Assembly (NCBI RefSeq): GCF_003569785.1
Contig: NZ_KZ983987.1
Span: forward strand, 205,852 to 269,851
DNA length: 64,000 nucleotides
Source of the DNA: Leucobacter sp. wl10
Lineage (GTDB): Bacteria; Actinomycetota; Actinomycetes; Actinomycetales; Microbacteriaceae
Reading direction: 5' to 3'
Position numbers and translations under genes: made by a program. Position 1 is the first letter of the stretch; every line of letters starts with the position of its first letter. This document shows, piece by piece, positions 50,276 to 59,632 of this stretch. The notes beneath the pieces were generated by a model. It made no database searches. It was not told the DNA's origin and was given only the letters and a program-made list of their open reading frames with translations.

Positions 50276-51130
50276 ATGAACCGGTACATCCTCACCTGGG
50301 AGTGCGGCGAGCGGCCCGGCATCGTGCACGCCATCACGGGAGCGCTGCTCGAGCGCTCGGGCGACATCAGGGAGCTCAAGCAGTTCGACGACGAGCACAG
50401 CCGCAGGATCTTCCTGCGCATCGAGTTCGTGCTCGATCCGGGCGGGGACGCGGAGGCGGAGCGGCTGCACGACGACCTCGAGACCCTCGCCGCCCAGCTC
50501 GAGGCCACCTGGCGGCTGCAGCGCAAGGGCGAGCAGCGCCGCGTGCTCGTGATGGTCTCGAGGTTCGAGCACTGCCTCAACGACCTGCTGTTCCGCTCCC
50601 GCATCGGCGAGCTGCCGATCGAGATCGCGGCGGTGGTGTCGAACCACCCCGACCACAGGCAGCTGGTCGAGTGGCACCGCATCCCCTTCTTCCGGGTCCC
50701 CGTGACGGCCGAGACCAAGCCCGAGGCGGAGCGGCAGCTGCTCGAGCTGGTGGAACGCTTCGAGGTCGATCTCGTCGTGCTGGCACGGTACATGCAGGTG
50801 CTCTCGGACGACCTCGCGCGCGAGCTGACGGGGCGCGCCATCAACATCCACCACTCGTTCCTGCCGTCCTTCAAGGGTGCGAAACCCTACCACCAGGCCT
50901 TCGAGCGCGGGGTGAAGACGGTTGGGGCGACCGCGCACTACGTCAACAGCGAGCTCGACGAGGGCCCGATCATCGCCCAGCAGGTCGTCGAGGTCGACCA
51001 CTCCTTCGGCCCGGCCGAGCTGGCCGCGGCCGGCCGCGACGCCGAGTGCAAGGCGCTCTCGAACGCGGTCCGGTGGCACTGCGAGGGCCGGGTCTTCCTC
51101 AACGGCGGTCGCACGGTCGTGCTGCGCTGA
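50276..51130 (+). CDS. purU: formyltetrahydrofolate deformylase
   Basis: 284 residues. It has an N-terminal ACT domain (about 5-85; ERPGIVHAITGALLERSGDI) and a formyltransferase-like domain (about 88-284) with the catalytic NIHHSFLPSFKGAKPYHQAF and YVNSELDEGPIIAQ. It releases formate and THF from 10-formyl-THF, which balances the folate pool while sarcosine is used. SD GGGAG. It is the last gene of the operon. Confidence 0.96.
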   Translation: MNRYILTWECGERPGIVHAITGALLERSGDIRELKQFDDEHSRRIFLRIEFVLDPGGDAEAERLHDDLETLAAQLEATWRLQRKGEQRRVLVMVSRFEHCLNDLLFRSRIGELPIEIAAVVSNHPDHRQLVEWHRIPFFRVPVTAETKPEAERQLLELVERFEVDLVVLARYMQVLSDDLARELTGRAINIHHSFLPSFKGAKPYHQAFERGVKTVGATAHYVNSELDEGPIIAQQVVEVDHSFGPAELAAAGRDAECKALSNAVRWHCEGRVFLNGGRTVVLR

Positions 51131-51205
51131 ACCCCTCAGCGGCGCCGTTTCGGAAGATTCTTCGGAACGACGCCGAAAGGCCGCGGATCGCCGCGCGAAC
51201 GCGAG

Positions 51206-51211
51206 TAGGCT
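51206..51211 (+). promoter_or_regulatory. -10 box of aspA
   Basis: TAGGCT lies 56 nt before the GTG at 51268, so unlike several TAGGCT boxes in this window it gives a normal 5' leader. Confidence 0.5.
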
Positions 51212-51267
51212 GGGTCTCGTTGTGCGGCGGGAGCCGCGATCCCCCGAGCCTGGAGCACAGATAACCG

Positions 51268-52761
51268 GTGAGTGACTTCCTGTCAGCGCAGACCCGCACC
51301 GAGACCGATTCGATCGGCAGCGTCGAGATCCCCGCGTCGGCGTACTGGGGGGTGCACACGGCGCGCGCCCACGAGAACTTCCCGATCGCGCGCCGGCCCA
51401 TCTCCGTGTACCCCGACTTCATCCGCGCCTTCGCCTGCGTGAAGCAGGCCGCGGCCCGCGCCAACCTCGAGATCGGGGCGCTCGACGAGCAGCGCGCCAC
51501 GCTCATCGACCGCGCGTGCGAGGAGATCAAGACCGGCATGCTGCACGACCAGTTCGTGGTCGGCGTCGTGCAGGGCGGTGCCGGCACATCGACCAACATG
51601 AACGCCAACGAGGTCATCACCAACCGGGCGCTCGAGCTCGCGGGGCACGAGAAGGGCGACTACGCCTTCATCAACCCCAACGACCACACCAACCGCAGCC
51701 AGTCGACGAACGACACCTACCCGACCGCGATCAAGATCGCCCTCGCGTTCTCGCTGGGCAGCCTGCTCGGGGAGCTCGCGCTGCTCGCCGACTCGTTCAC
51801 GGCGAAGGGGCGCGAGTTCTCGCACATCATCAAGGTGGGGCGCACCCAGCTCCAGGACGCGGTGCCGATGACCCTCGGCCAGGAGTTCAACGCCTTCGCC
51901 GTGACGCTGCGCGAGGACATCGAGCGGCTGCGCGAGGCGGTGACGCTGCTGGGCGAGGTCAACATGGGAGCCACGGCCATCGGCACCGGGATCAACGCGC
52001 CGCGCGGCTACAAGGAGGCCGTGATCCGGCATCTGCGCGACATCACGGGCCTCGAGCTCGTGACCGCGGGCGACCTGGTCGAGTCGACGAGCGACACGGG
52101 CGTCTTCATCACGTTCTCCGGGGCGCTCAAGCGCAGCGCGCTCAAGCTCTCGAAGATCTCGAACGACCTGCGCCTGCTCTCCTCGGGTCCGCAGGCGGGC
52201 CTCGGCGAGATCAATCTCCCGGCGCGCCAGGCGGGATCCTCGATCATGCCGGGCAAGGTCAATCCCGTGATCCCCGAGGCCGTGTCGCAGGTGGCGTACT
52301 CGGTCGCGGGCGCCGACGTGACGGTGTCGATGGCGGTCGAGGCGGGGCAGCTGCAGCTCAACGCGTTCGAGCCGATCATCGCGCACTCCCTGTTCCAGTC
52401 GATCACGTGGCTCGATCGCGCGTGCCAGACGCTGCGCGTCAACTGCGTCGACGGCATCACCGCGAACGAGGACCGCCTCGCCGATACGGTGTCGCGCTCG
52501 GTGACGGTGATCACGGCGCTCGCCCCGGTGATCGGCTACGCCGCCGCGGCGAAGCTCGCCAAGGAGGCGCTCGCGACGAACGAGCGGGTCTCCGAGCTCG
52601 TGGTCTCGCGCGGCCTGCTCGACCAGGCGCAGCTCGACGACATCCTGCAGCCCTCGAAGCTGGCCGGCCTCGCCCCGGAGACGGGAGCCATCGACATCAT
52701 CGAGGGCAGCGCCCCCGAGAAGCTCGAGGACGGCGAGGAGGTGCACCCGCCCGTCGGCTAG
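51268..52761 (+). CDS. aspA: aspartate ammonia-lyase
   Basis: 497 residues, fumarase/aspartase superfamily. It has AYWGVHTARAHENFPI, GGAGTSTNMNANEVI, NDHTNRSQSTNDTYPTAI, the catalytic loop GSSIMPGKVNPVIPEAV, and EAGQLQLNAFEPIIAHSLF, which favours aspartase over fumarase. It reversibly deaminates aspartate to fumarate. The C-terminal tail GAIDIIEGSAPEKLEDGEE recurs as a fragment at 55853. Confidence 0.92.
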   Translation: MSDFLSAQTRTETDSIGSVEIPASAYWGVHTARAHENFPIARRPISVYPDFIRAFACVKQAAARANLEIGALDEQRATLIDRACEEIKTGMLHDQFVVGVVQGGAGTSTNMNANEVITNRALELAGHEKGDYAFINPNDHTNRSQSTNDTYPTAIKIALAFSLGSLLGELALLADSFTAKGREFSHIIKVGRTQLQDAVPMTLGQEFNAFAVTLREDIERLREAVTLLGEVNMGATAIGTGINAPRGYKEAVIRHLRDITGLELVTAGDLVESTSDTGVFITFSGALKRSALKLSKISNDLRLLSSGPQAGLGEINLPARQAGSSIMPGKVNPVIPEAVSQVAYSVAGADVTVSMAVEAGQLQLNAFEPIIAHSLFQSITWLDRACQTLRVNCVDGITANEDRLADTVSRSVTVITALAPVIGYAAAAKLAKEALATNERVSELVVSRGLLDQAQLDDILQPSKLAGLAPETGAIDIIEGSAPEKLEDGEEVHPPVG

Positions 52762-52997
52762 GTGCACCCGGTCGGGAGGCTCGTGACCGCCTGGCCGGGA
52801 GAAGGCTCCGTCTCCGGGCCGTGGCCTCGTCGGGAATGCGCCCCTCGGCCGAGACCGCGTGCCCGGGATCCCGTGGTGACCGACTCGATCGCGTGCATCG
52901 CGCAGCCCCCGGTGCATCAGCGCTCGAGGGAATGCGCAGCGGCCCCGACCCCGCGCCGAAACGCTGAGCCGGGGCCGGAGCCGTTCCCGGTGCTCGG

Positions 52998-54341
52998 CTA
53001 CTCCGTCCGTGTGAGCGAGAGGTGTTTCGTCTCGGCCATCAACAGGCCCGTGAGGAGCGTGATCGCGGCGACGCCCGACAGGTACCAGGGGAACCAGCCG
53101 CCGTGCCCGGCCTGCACGAGGAGCTGGTTCACGTACGGGGCTGTGCCGCCGAACAGTGCGGTCGCGAGCGACAGGGGAGCCGCGACGCCGGTGGCGCGAT
53201 ACCGGGTGGGGAAGACCTCGGCCCACACCGCGCCGTTGACGCCGAAGAGCAGTGAGAGCGCGCCGAGCGCCAGCAGCATCGCGGTGAGCAGGCGCCCGAA
53301 CGTGCCATCGACCAGCATGAACAGCGGCACGGTCGCGATGACGGCGATGACGCCGAAGGCGATCACGAGCGGCTTGCGGCCGATCCGGTCTCCCAGCCAT
53401 CCGCTCACGAGCACGAGCCCGAGGAACACCGCCTGCGCGATGAGGCTCGCGGTGAGGGCGCTCGATTCGCTCTGCCCCAGGCCGATCTGCGCGAACGTCG
53501 GCATGTAGATCAGCCAGGTGTAGAACATGATCGAACCGCCGGCCGACAGGCCGAACACCACGAGGATGGAACGCCAGTACCGCCAGATGCCGCCGGACCG
53601 CGACGCGGCCGCCCGCGGTCCGTCCGCGCGTTCCCGAGGCGAGTCCGCGTCCTCGGGGGAGTGCGTGAACGCCTCGGTCTCGGGAAGGCGTCGTCGCAGG
53701 TAGAGCGCGTACAGTCCCAGGACGCCGCCGACGGCGAACGCGATGCGCCAACCCCACTCCGCCGTGCCCTCGGCGCCGAGGAGCAGGTTGAGGCCCAGCC
53801 CGGTGATGGTCGCGAGCATGGTGCCGAGCACCACGCTCACCCACGAGGAGCTGCCCCACAGTGCGCGGCGATGGGTCGGTGCGCGCTCGACCAGGTACGT
53901 CACCGAGGTGCCCATCTCACCGCCGTGCGCGAGGCCCTGCACGAGACGGGCGAAGACGAGGATGATCGAGGCGAACACGCCGACCTGTCCGTAGTCGGGC
54001 GAGACCGCGATGAGGAGGCTGCCGCCCGCGGTGAGCATCATCGCCACGGCCAGCGCGGTGCGCCGGCCGGCCCGGTCGGCGTATCGTCCGAAGACGATTC
54101 CGCCGAGCGGGCGGGTAATGAATCCGACCGCGAAGACCGCGAACGCGGAGAGCAGTGCGGAGGCCGGGTCATCGGCGGAGAAGAACCGCACCGCGAAGTG
54201 GTGGGCGAAGATCGAGTAGATCGTCCAGTCGTACCACTCGAGGGTGTTCCCGAAGTTCACCGCGATGAGATCGCGCACGCGGCCCCGCTGCGCGGTGGGA
54301 GAGGCCGATGCGCTGGCGGTGTTCGAAGCGCCGGCGGACAT
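52998..54341 (-). CDS. MFS transporter, metabolite:H+ symporter (MHS) family
   Basis: 447 residues with about 12 membrane segments. It has the MHS lead NFGNTLEWYDWTIYSIFAHHF, RPLGGIVFGRYADRAGRRTAL, the RLVQGLAHGGEMG segment and WLGDRIGRKPLVI. Such carriers import organic acids, betaines or aromatic acids. The start shares one base with the stop of the flavin reductase gene (TGATG), so the two are coupled. Confidence 0.9.
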   Translation of the reverse strand: MSAGASNTASASASPTAQRGRVRDLIAVNFGNTLEWYDWTIYSIFAHHFAVRFFSADDPASALLSAFAVFAVGFITRPLGGIVFGRYADRAGRRTALAVAMMLTAGGSLLIAVSPDYGQVGVFASIILVFARLVQGLAHGGEMGTSVTYLVERAPTHRRALWGSSSWVSVVLGTMLATITGLGLNLLLGAEGTAEWGWRIAFAVGGVLGLYALYLRRRLPETEAFTHSPEDADSPRERADGPRAAASRSGGIWRYWRSILVVFGLSAGGSIMFYTWLIYMPTFAQIGLGQSESSALTASLIAQAVFLGLVLVSGWLGDRIGRKPLVIAFGVIAVIATVPLFMLVDGTFGRLLTAMLLALGALSLLFGVNGAVWAEVFPTRYRATGVAAPLSLATALFGGTAPYVNQLLVQAGHGGWFPWYLSGVAAITLLTGLLMAETKHLSLTRTE

Positions 54342-54997
54342 CACCCGGCCTGCCCTTCGAGGCCGAGCTGCGCGTCGCGATCCGAGCCGGGCACGCGCAT
54401 CTCGAAGAGTTCGCGCACGACGGTGTAGTCGAAGTACCCCATGCGGGCGATCGGGCTGATGCTGAGGATGTCGATCCTGCCGTCGTCGGTGATCACCTCG
54501 TCGTCGACGTGAATCACGGCCACTTCGGCGAACACGACGTCGATGGTCCCGACGTTCGAGCGGCCGGGAATCGTGGTGGTGGAGTGATACCGGCACTCGA
54601 ACTTGATCGGGCTCTCGGCGACCATCGGGACCGGGTGGCTTTCGGCGAGCACCTTCGTCACGTCGAGCGCATCGAACTCGCTCTCGTCGGGCCTCAGCGC
54701 CATCGCGCTCACGTTGACCTCGTTGCGCAGAGCGTAGGTCGCCATGTTGTAGACGAACCACCCCGTGCTCTCGGCATTGACCACCGTGTCCTTGCGCCGG
54801 CCGTCGGGGTAGCGGTTCGCGGAGAACATGACCATCGGGGTGTCGAAGGTCAGGTTCTGCCACTGGCTGTAGGGCGCGATGTTCTCCACGCCCTGATCGC
54901 TGATGCTCGAGAGCCATCCGATCGGGCGCGGAACGGTGGAGCTCTTGAATACCCCGTACGGCAGGGGGTTGGGTTCGAGTCCTGGGCGGTACTTCAT
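54341..54997 (-). CDS. flavin reductase-like domain protein
   Basis: 218 residues, FMN-binding split-barrel fold. It has YGVFKSSTVPRPIGWLSSIS, NIAPYSQWQNLTFDTPMVMFSAN, KDTVVNAESTGWFVYNMATY and FECRYHSTTTIPG. Members of this DIM6/NTAB group either reduce flavin for a monooxygenase or have unknown roles. SD GAGGAGGAG. It leads an operon with the MHS permease and is divergent from a GntR gene. Confidence 0.88.
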   Translation of the reverse strand: MKYRPGLEPNPLPYGVFKSSTVPRPIGWLSSISDQGVENIAPYSQWQNLTFDTPMVMFSANRYPDGRRKDTVVNAESTGWFVYNMATYALRNEVNVSAMALRPDESEFDALDVTKVLAESHPVPMVAESPIKFECRYHSTTTIPGRSNVGTIDVVFAEVAVIHVDDEVITDDGRIDILSISPIARMGYFDYTVVRELFEMRVPGSDRDAQLGLEGQAG

Positions 54998-55040
54998 GCT
55001 TCTCCTCCTCGAGAGTGTCACGCATCATCTATGCGTATCG

Positions 55041-55072
55041 ATATATTATAAATATATTGACCATATATGCAA
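55041..55072 (-). promoter_or_regulatory. promoter of the flavin reductase-MHS operon, with palindrome
   Basis: On the minus strand TTGCAT (55067-55072) is 16 nt from TATAAT (55045-55050). The perfect palindrome ATATATT-ATA-AATATAT (55041-55057) covers the -10 box and is a candidate operator. Confidence 0.65.
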
Positions 55073-55086
55073 TGCTCGCATAGAAT
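55057..55086 (+). promoter_or_regulatory. promoter of the GntR gene
   Basis: TTGACC (55057-55062), an 18-nt spacer and TAGAAT (55081-55086). CTATGCG (55029-55035) and CGCATAG (55077-55083) form a wider inverted repeat that spans both promoters. Confidence 0.65.
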
Positions 55087-55102
55087 CGGCGCGGAGGTGG
55101 CC

Positions 55103-55762
55103 ATGGCGACGAAGGCTGAAGAGGCGTACGAGCTCCTGCTCGATCTGATCGAGGAGGGAGTGCTCGCCCCGGGCGATTTCCTCTCGGAGAGCTCGCTGAT
55201 CGAGCGTCTGGATCTCGGACGGACGCCTCTGCGGGAGGCGCTGCAGCGGCTCAATCTCGAACGCATGATCGACATCGTGCCGGGGCGGGGGATCCAGATC
55301 GCCCCGAACTCGGTCGATGCGCAGCTGCAACGGCTCGAGCTCCGGCGCCCCATCGAGGCGCTCGCGTACTCGCTCGCCTGCAAGCGGGCCACGGTGGTCG
55401 AGCTCGAGGAGCTTGCGCAGCTCACCCGCGTGCTGAGCGAGGCCGAGCAGATCGGCCCGTACCGCTCCGCCCTCCGCGCCACCCAGAACGCGATCGTCGA
55501 GGCCGCCCACAACGACTACCTGAGTGTCTCGATGGCCCCGCTGCAGGGGCTGTCGCGGCGATTCTGGCTCACTCACCTGGCAGACGGGTCGTCGGAGATG
55601 CATCGTGGCAAGCAGCATCACCTGCGCGCGCTCGAGGCCGTGCTGCGGCGCGACATGCAGGCGGCGCAGCAGGCGTCCTGGGCTCTCAACGACTACCTCG
55701 TGGAGTTCTCGGTCGACGTGCTCCGGGAGCGCGCGATGCATGGCGCCGACATCGCCGAGTGA
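55103..55762 (+). CDS. GntR family regulator, FCD type
   Basis: 219 residues. It has a winged helix (about 5-70; LSESSLIERLDLGRTPLREALQRL) and an FCD domain (about 80-205; RRPIEALAYSLACKRATVVEL). SD GCGGAGG lies before ATG 55103. It probably controls itself and the divergent flavin reductase-MHS operon through the AT-rich palindromes between them. Confidence 0.9.
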   Translation: MATKAEEAYELLLDLIEEGVLAPGDFLSESSLIERLDLGRTPLREALQRLNLERMIDIVPGRGIQIAPNSVDAQLQRLELRRPIEALAYSLACKRATVVELEELAQLTRVLSEAEQIGPYRSALRATQNAIVEAAHNDYLSVSMAPLQGLSRRFWLTHLADGSSEMHRGKQHHLRALEAVLRRDMQAAQQASWALNDYLVEFSVDVLRERAMHGADIAE

Positions 55763-55852
55763 GCCGGACGGATCGAGTGCTCCCGACGACTCGAACGGAT
55801 GGAGCGAGAAGAAACCCGTGATGCTGTTCCCGGCGCGCCGATCGCGCGGGCT

Positions 55853-55972
55853 ATGAGCCCGGCGAAGGGATACGCGGGCCACGCTCGCCGGGACGGCGCG
55901 ATCAAGATCGTCGACCGCAGCGCTCCCGAGAGGCTCGAAGACGGCGAAGAGCCCGGAGCCGCACAGGAGTAG
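55853..55972 (+). pseudogene. remnant of an aspartase C-terminus
   Basis: A 39-codon frame that ends DGAIKIVDRSAPERLEDGEE plus a short tail. The C-terminus of AspA at 52761 reads TGAIDIIEGSAPEKLEDGEE, so 13 of 20 positions are identical. Upstream sequence in the same frame shows no further similarity. It looks like the last part of a second aspA-like gene whose body was lost, perhaps when the flavin reductase-MHS-GntR block was inserted or rearranged. Confidence 0.65.
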
Positions 55973-55997
55973 CTCGACCCGACGCCCTTCGCGTGCG

Positions 55998-56864
55998 CTA
56001 CGCCTCGACGCAGTGCGACGTGAGCGCGCCGATGCCCTCGATCGTCACGGTCACCTCGGTGCCGGGGAAGAGGTAGAGCGGCGGCTTGCGCGAGCGGCCC
56101 GCGCCGCCGGGCGATCCCGTGGAGATCACGGTGCCGGGCAGCAGGGTGAGCGACTGCGAGATCGATGCGATCAGCTGCGCGACCGTGCGGATCATGAATC
56201 CCGTGGTCGAGTCCTGCACGCGCAGCCCGTCGACGTCGGTGGTGATGGCGAGCGCCTGCGGGTCGGGGATCTGGTCGGCCGTGACGACGACGGGGCCGAT
56301 GGGCGTGAAGCCGTCGAAGGACTTGCAGCGCGACCACTGCGGTTCCAGGAACTGGATGTTGCGGGCCGTCACGTCGTTGATCACGGTGTATCCGAAGACG
56401 TAGTCGAGGGCCTCCTCGGCGGAGACGTTCTTGGCCGGCTTGCCGATGATCACACCGAGCTCGCCCTCGTAGTCGACCTCCTCGCTGATCTCGGCCGTCA
56501 GCGGCACCTCGCCCTCGTGCGCCCCGAGCGAGTTGGGGAACAGCGAGAACAGCACCGGACCCGAATCGTTGTCGAGGCTGAGCTCGCTCGCGTGCTCGTC
56601 GTAGTTGAGGCCGACGGCCAGCACGATCGGAGCGCCGATGACGGCGGGGGCGTACTCCGCATCGCCGACGGGCGCCCAGGCGTCCTCGGGCAGCTCGTCC
56701 GCGGCCTCGCGCACGCGCTCCAGGGCTTCGGGGCCCGCGTCGACGAGCTGCTGCAGCGTGCCGTAGGAGGCGCCGAGCCGGCTGACGGGAGCGTAGCGGC
56801 CGTCAGCGACGACGACCAGCTCCGGGGCGGAGTCGGGGGAGAGGACCAGGTGCGCGAATCTCAC
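55998..56864 (-). CDS. fumarylacetoacetate hydrolase family protein
   Basis: 288 residues. The FAH-fold C-terminal domain has VLAVGLNYDEHASEL, the metal ligands in VDYEGELGVIIGKPAKNV, YTVINDVTARNIQ, CKSFDGFTPIGPVVV and STGSPGGAG. Members hydrolyse or decarboxylate 2-oxo acids from aromatic or sugar breakdown; the substrate is not clear. TACCCT on the minus strand (56872-56877) lies 7 nt before GTG 56864, indicating a leaderless start. Confidence 0.9.
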   Translation of the reverse strand: MRFAHLVLSPDSAPELVVVADGRYAPVSRLGASYGTLQQLVDAGPEALERVREAADELPEDAWAPVGDAEYAPAVIGAPIVLAVGLNYDEHASELSLDNDSGPVLFSLFPNSLGAHEGEVPLTAEISEEVDYEGELGVIIGKPAKNVSAEEALDYVFGYTVINDVTARNIQFLEPQWSRCKSFDGFTPIGPVVVTADQIPDPQALAITTDVDGLRVQDSTTGFMIRTVAQLIASISQSLTLLPGTVISTGSPGGAGRSRKPPLYLFPGTEVTVTIEGIGALTSHCVEA

Positions 56865-57026
56865 ACACTCAAGGGTATCCGACCCGTCGTCGAAGGTCCG
56901 TTTCGGGGGGATCCCTCCCGTGTCGGGCCCCAAACTTTGTGCGGAATGCGCTGGACACGCTCGGCGCGGATTCCCTCTGGGCGAACTCGGAGGTGTGGAG
57001 CTCTCGGGATCGGGAAGAATGGCCGC

Positions 57027-57398
57027 ATGACTGAAACGCCGAAGACCAAGCCGGAGATCGAGTTTCCGGAGGGTCCCGCTCCCGCCGAACTGGAGATCGT
57101 GGACATCGTGGAGGGCAGAGGTGAGGAGGCGCTGTCGAGTTCGACCGTCGACGTGCATTACCTCGGTGTCGAGTACGATTCGGGCGAAGAGTTCGACTCG
57201 TCCTGGGGTCGCGGCGAATCGATCAACTTCCCGCTGCGTGCGCTGATCCAGGGCTGGCAGACCGGCATTCCCGGCATGCGGGTCGGCGGCCGTCGCAAGC
57301 TCGTCGTGCCGCCCGCGCAGGCCTACGGCACCTCCGGGGGCCATCCGCTCTCGGGCAAGACGCTCATCTTCGTCATCGACCTGCTCGCCGTGAACTGA
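57027..57398 (+). CDS. FKBP-type peptidyl-prolyl cis-trans isomerase
   Basis: 123 residues, a single cytoplasmic FKBP domain without signal peptide. It has VDVHYLGVEYDSGEEFDSSWGRG, INFPLRALIQGWQTGIPGMRVGGRRKLVVPP and LIFVIDLL. It assists proline isomerisation in protein folding. AAGAAT 6 nt before the ATG may be a weak -10 box with a leaderless start. Confidence 0.95.
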   Translation: MTETPKTKPEIEFPEGPAPAELEIVDIVEGRGEEALSSSTVDVHYLGVEYDSGEEFDSSWGRGESINFPLRALIQGWQTGIPGMRVGGRRKLVVPPAQAYGTSGGHPLSGKTLIFVIDLLAVN

Positions 57399-58285
57399 CC
57401 CGCCGGTTCCGCGGTTCCAGATGTGTCCTAGTACGTGATTCTGCCGGAGTCGGCATGGTGGAGGTGCGTCTCGATTTCGACTCTTCTCTGAGGATCGATG
57501 GCCGTTGATCCTCGATACCTCTGCCCGTCGCACGGGCTGACAACGGCCTCCGTTCGCAAGTGCACCTCGGGCGGTCGAGGGATCATGCCTCGGTATCGAT
57601 GCGGGATCGCACGCGTGATCCGTCCGATGCGTTCGGGTCGCGGCAGACGGGGAGGCGCCCGTAGAATTCGCGATCGCCGGGGCGCATCAGCGTGCGACGG
57701 GCGCGAAAAGACCCTCTGCCCAGGGCGCGGCATCGCACGACGTTCTACCTGTTCCGCTCACGCGCGCTAGCAGAGGGGCTGGTCTCGGTGCTCGAGCCGA
57801 AGTCGAGGCGCCCACGAGTATCACCAACCCAGTTGGCCGGTGGTATCAATCAACAGGTACTTGACGCGTAGGGGGCTTGGGAACGGTCAGGGCCGGCCCG
57901 CGGGCCGACCGGCGTAAGCGCGAGAACCACCGCGATGCGTTACCCGCCCTTCTCTCTGTTGTCCTCCGGCGCGGGCAGCGGAGGCTCGATGACCGCCCCC
58001 TGATCGCCGGTGATCTACGACGAGGGATGGTGCTGCTTCACCATCTCTTTCCAGCACGGATCGTTGCGCGGGGCCCGACGAACGCTATCGACAGTTTTCC
58101 GCTGCAGTGGAGTGCCTACCCACTGCAGCCATACTGCTCTGCCATCTCGTCACCGCATCTTCGTGCTAGACGCCGCAGCTCTTTCGCGGGCAGAATACGT
58201 GGGGCCCGCTAGCTCATCGACATCGCCCAGTTGGGGTACTCATAATCCAGGTGCGAAAAGCCGTTCTTGACAAAGGGAGTATGAA
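57399..58285. other. 887-bp region without a recognisable gene, lower GC
   Basis: Short open frames on both strands have Arg-rich or Ser-rich translations with no family likeness and no good ribosome binding sites. Base composition is visibly lower in GC than the chromosome around it. A palindrome GGCCGGCCCGCGGGCCGACC lies near 57891. CTTGACAAAGGGAG near its right end belongs to the next gene as a ribosome binding site. It may be eroded acquired DNA. Confidence 0.5.
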
Positions 58286-59514
58286 GTGAAACAAAAGAGA
58301 GCGCGAGGTTCGTTGGTCGCCGCCACACTCGTTGCCGTGGCTTCACTGGTTTTGCTGCCGACCGTTGCCGTTGCCGCACCCGGCATCAGTAACGACGACG
58401 GGGAAGACGTGGATACAGTTCTGGCCCCTACAGTCAACGACGACCTCTTCGAGGCGTCGAGACAGCTCGAAGAAGCCGGCGTCCTCGGAGCGAGGTCTGA
58501 GTTCTCGTCCTTGATCGCTGATTCCAGAATCGCCGAAGACGGAGCGCTGGAACTCGTGTACTTTTCCGGCGATGCACGAGCTGCTGAAGCCTTGCGGGTC
58601 ATCGACACCGTGAACAAGACTGCGCCCCTCGAGATCAGGGCCGTTCCCACCGAGTCCGATCCGAACCGCATGCACGACATCGCTCAGCGGTTGTCGCTGG
58701 GTTCCGAAGAGGATCTCAAGTTGCTCGGAGCTTCGAGTATCAGCGGGGTGCGCGCCGATGTAGAACGGGGTGTGCTGATTGTCGTCGTTCCCGGTCAGGA
58801 GGCCCCAGCGCCGGCCCAAGCGCCGAGCGTCGATGGATACCCCGTTGAATACGAAACCGGCTTTCCGCCCAACCGCAAAGTCGTGACTGGGATTGGGCAC
58901 CCTGGAGCGGTGGAATCGCGCTGAGAAACACTTCCACGCTTGGCGTGCCGGACTGTACAGCCGGTTTCAACTGGTCGCGCCGGGCGGACGGTGAGCGTAT
59001 GGGCAGCACGGCCGAGCACTGCTGCAGACCTGCAACCCAAACGTGGCGTTACAACCACGGCAACCCCGTAGGGCAACGCTGGTACGTCGGCACCGCGAGG
59101 GACGTCTTCCTGATGCGAAGCTACGGAACGGCAAATCAGTTCTCTCCGAACGTGTTCGTCGGAGGCACCACCACGAATACTCTCCGAACCGTAGTCGGCA
59201 ATGTCGCAACGCCGCCGGTGGGCGGGGCTGTCGCATTGTCAGCTGCGCGGTCTGGGCTCAACACGGCGACGATCCTCTACAACGGGGACTACATAGGCGG
59301 CGTCGGACCGTTGACCGTCACGAACGGGCGGTTCTGCCGAGGCGGTGATTCAGGTGGTCCCTGGCTCGCCACCAACACTGCGGGAAATGTCATTGCATAT
59401 GGCCAGCATTACGGCGCGTACACCGACCAAACGGGAACGATCATCTATAACTGCCTCTTCATGCCGGTTACGCCGATTAGTGCGACAATGCAGGCGACGA
59501 TCATGACGGGCTAG
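58286..59514 (+). pseudogene. secreted chymotrypsin-like (S1) protease precursor, frameshifted
   Basis: Part 1 (GTG 58286 to stop 58924) has a signal peptide (basic start, hydrophobic core, cleavage near AVAAPG) and a propeptide of about 180 residues like those of streptogrisins. Part 2 continues in another frame with GGIALRNTSTLGVPDCTAGFNW, the His motif STAEHC, a DVFLMR segment that may hold the Asp, and the Ser motif FCRGGDSGGPWLA, to 59514. Adding one C in the CCC run near 58900-58902 joins GIGHP to WSGGIALR and gives one protein of about 410 residues. This is either a real one-base loss or a sequence error. Confidence 0.8.
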
Positions 59515-59632
59515 ATGATCACTCGAGGCGGGGTGAGAGCGGGTCGATCCGGTCTTGCTTAGCTTTTCCGAATCGAACATCGCGCCTCGGTCTACGCATC
59601 CGGAGAACCCGCATCACCGAAAGGGGGCGACC

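Noticed and set aside
57498..57770. 90-codon plus-strand frame
   Set aside because: No ribosome binding site, Arg/Gly-rich translation, overlapping frames on both strands of equal quality.
57930..58070. possible relic of an IS5-type transposase on the minus strand (GDQGAVIEPPLPAPEDN)
   Set aside because: About 16 residues faintly like the N-terminus of such transposases, flanked by stops and without terminal repeats; too weak to call.
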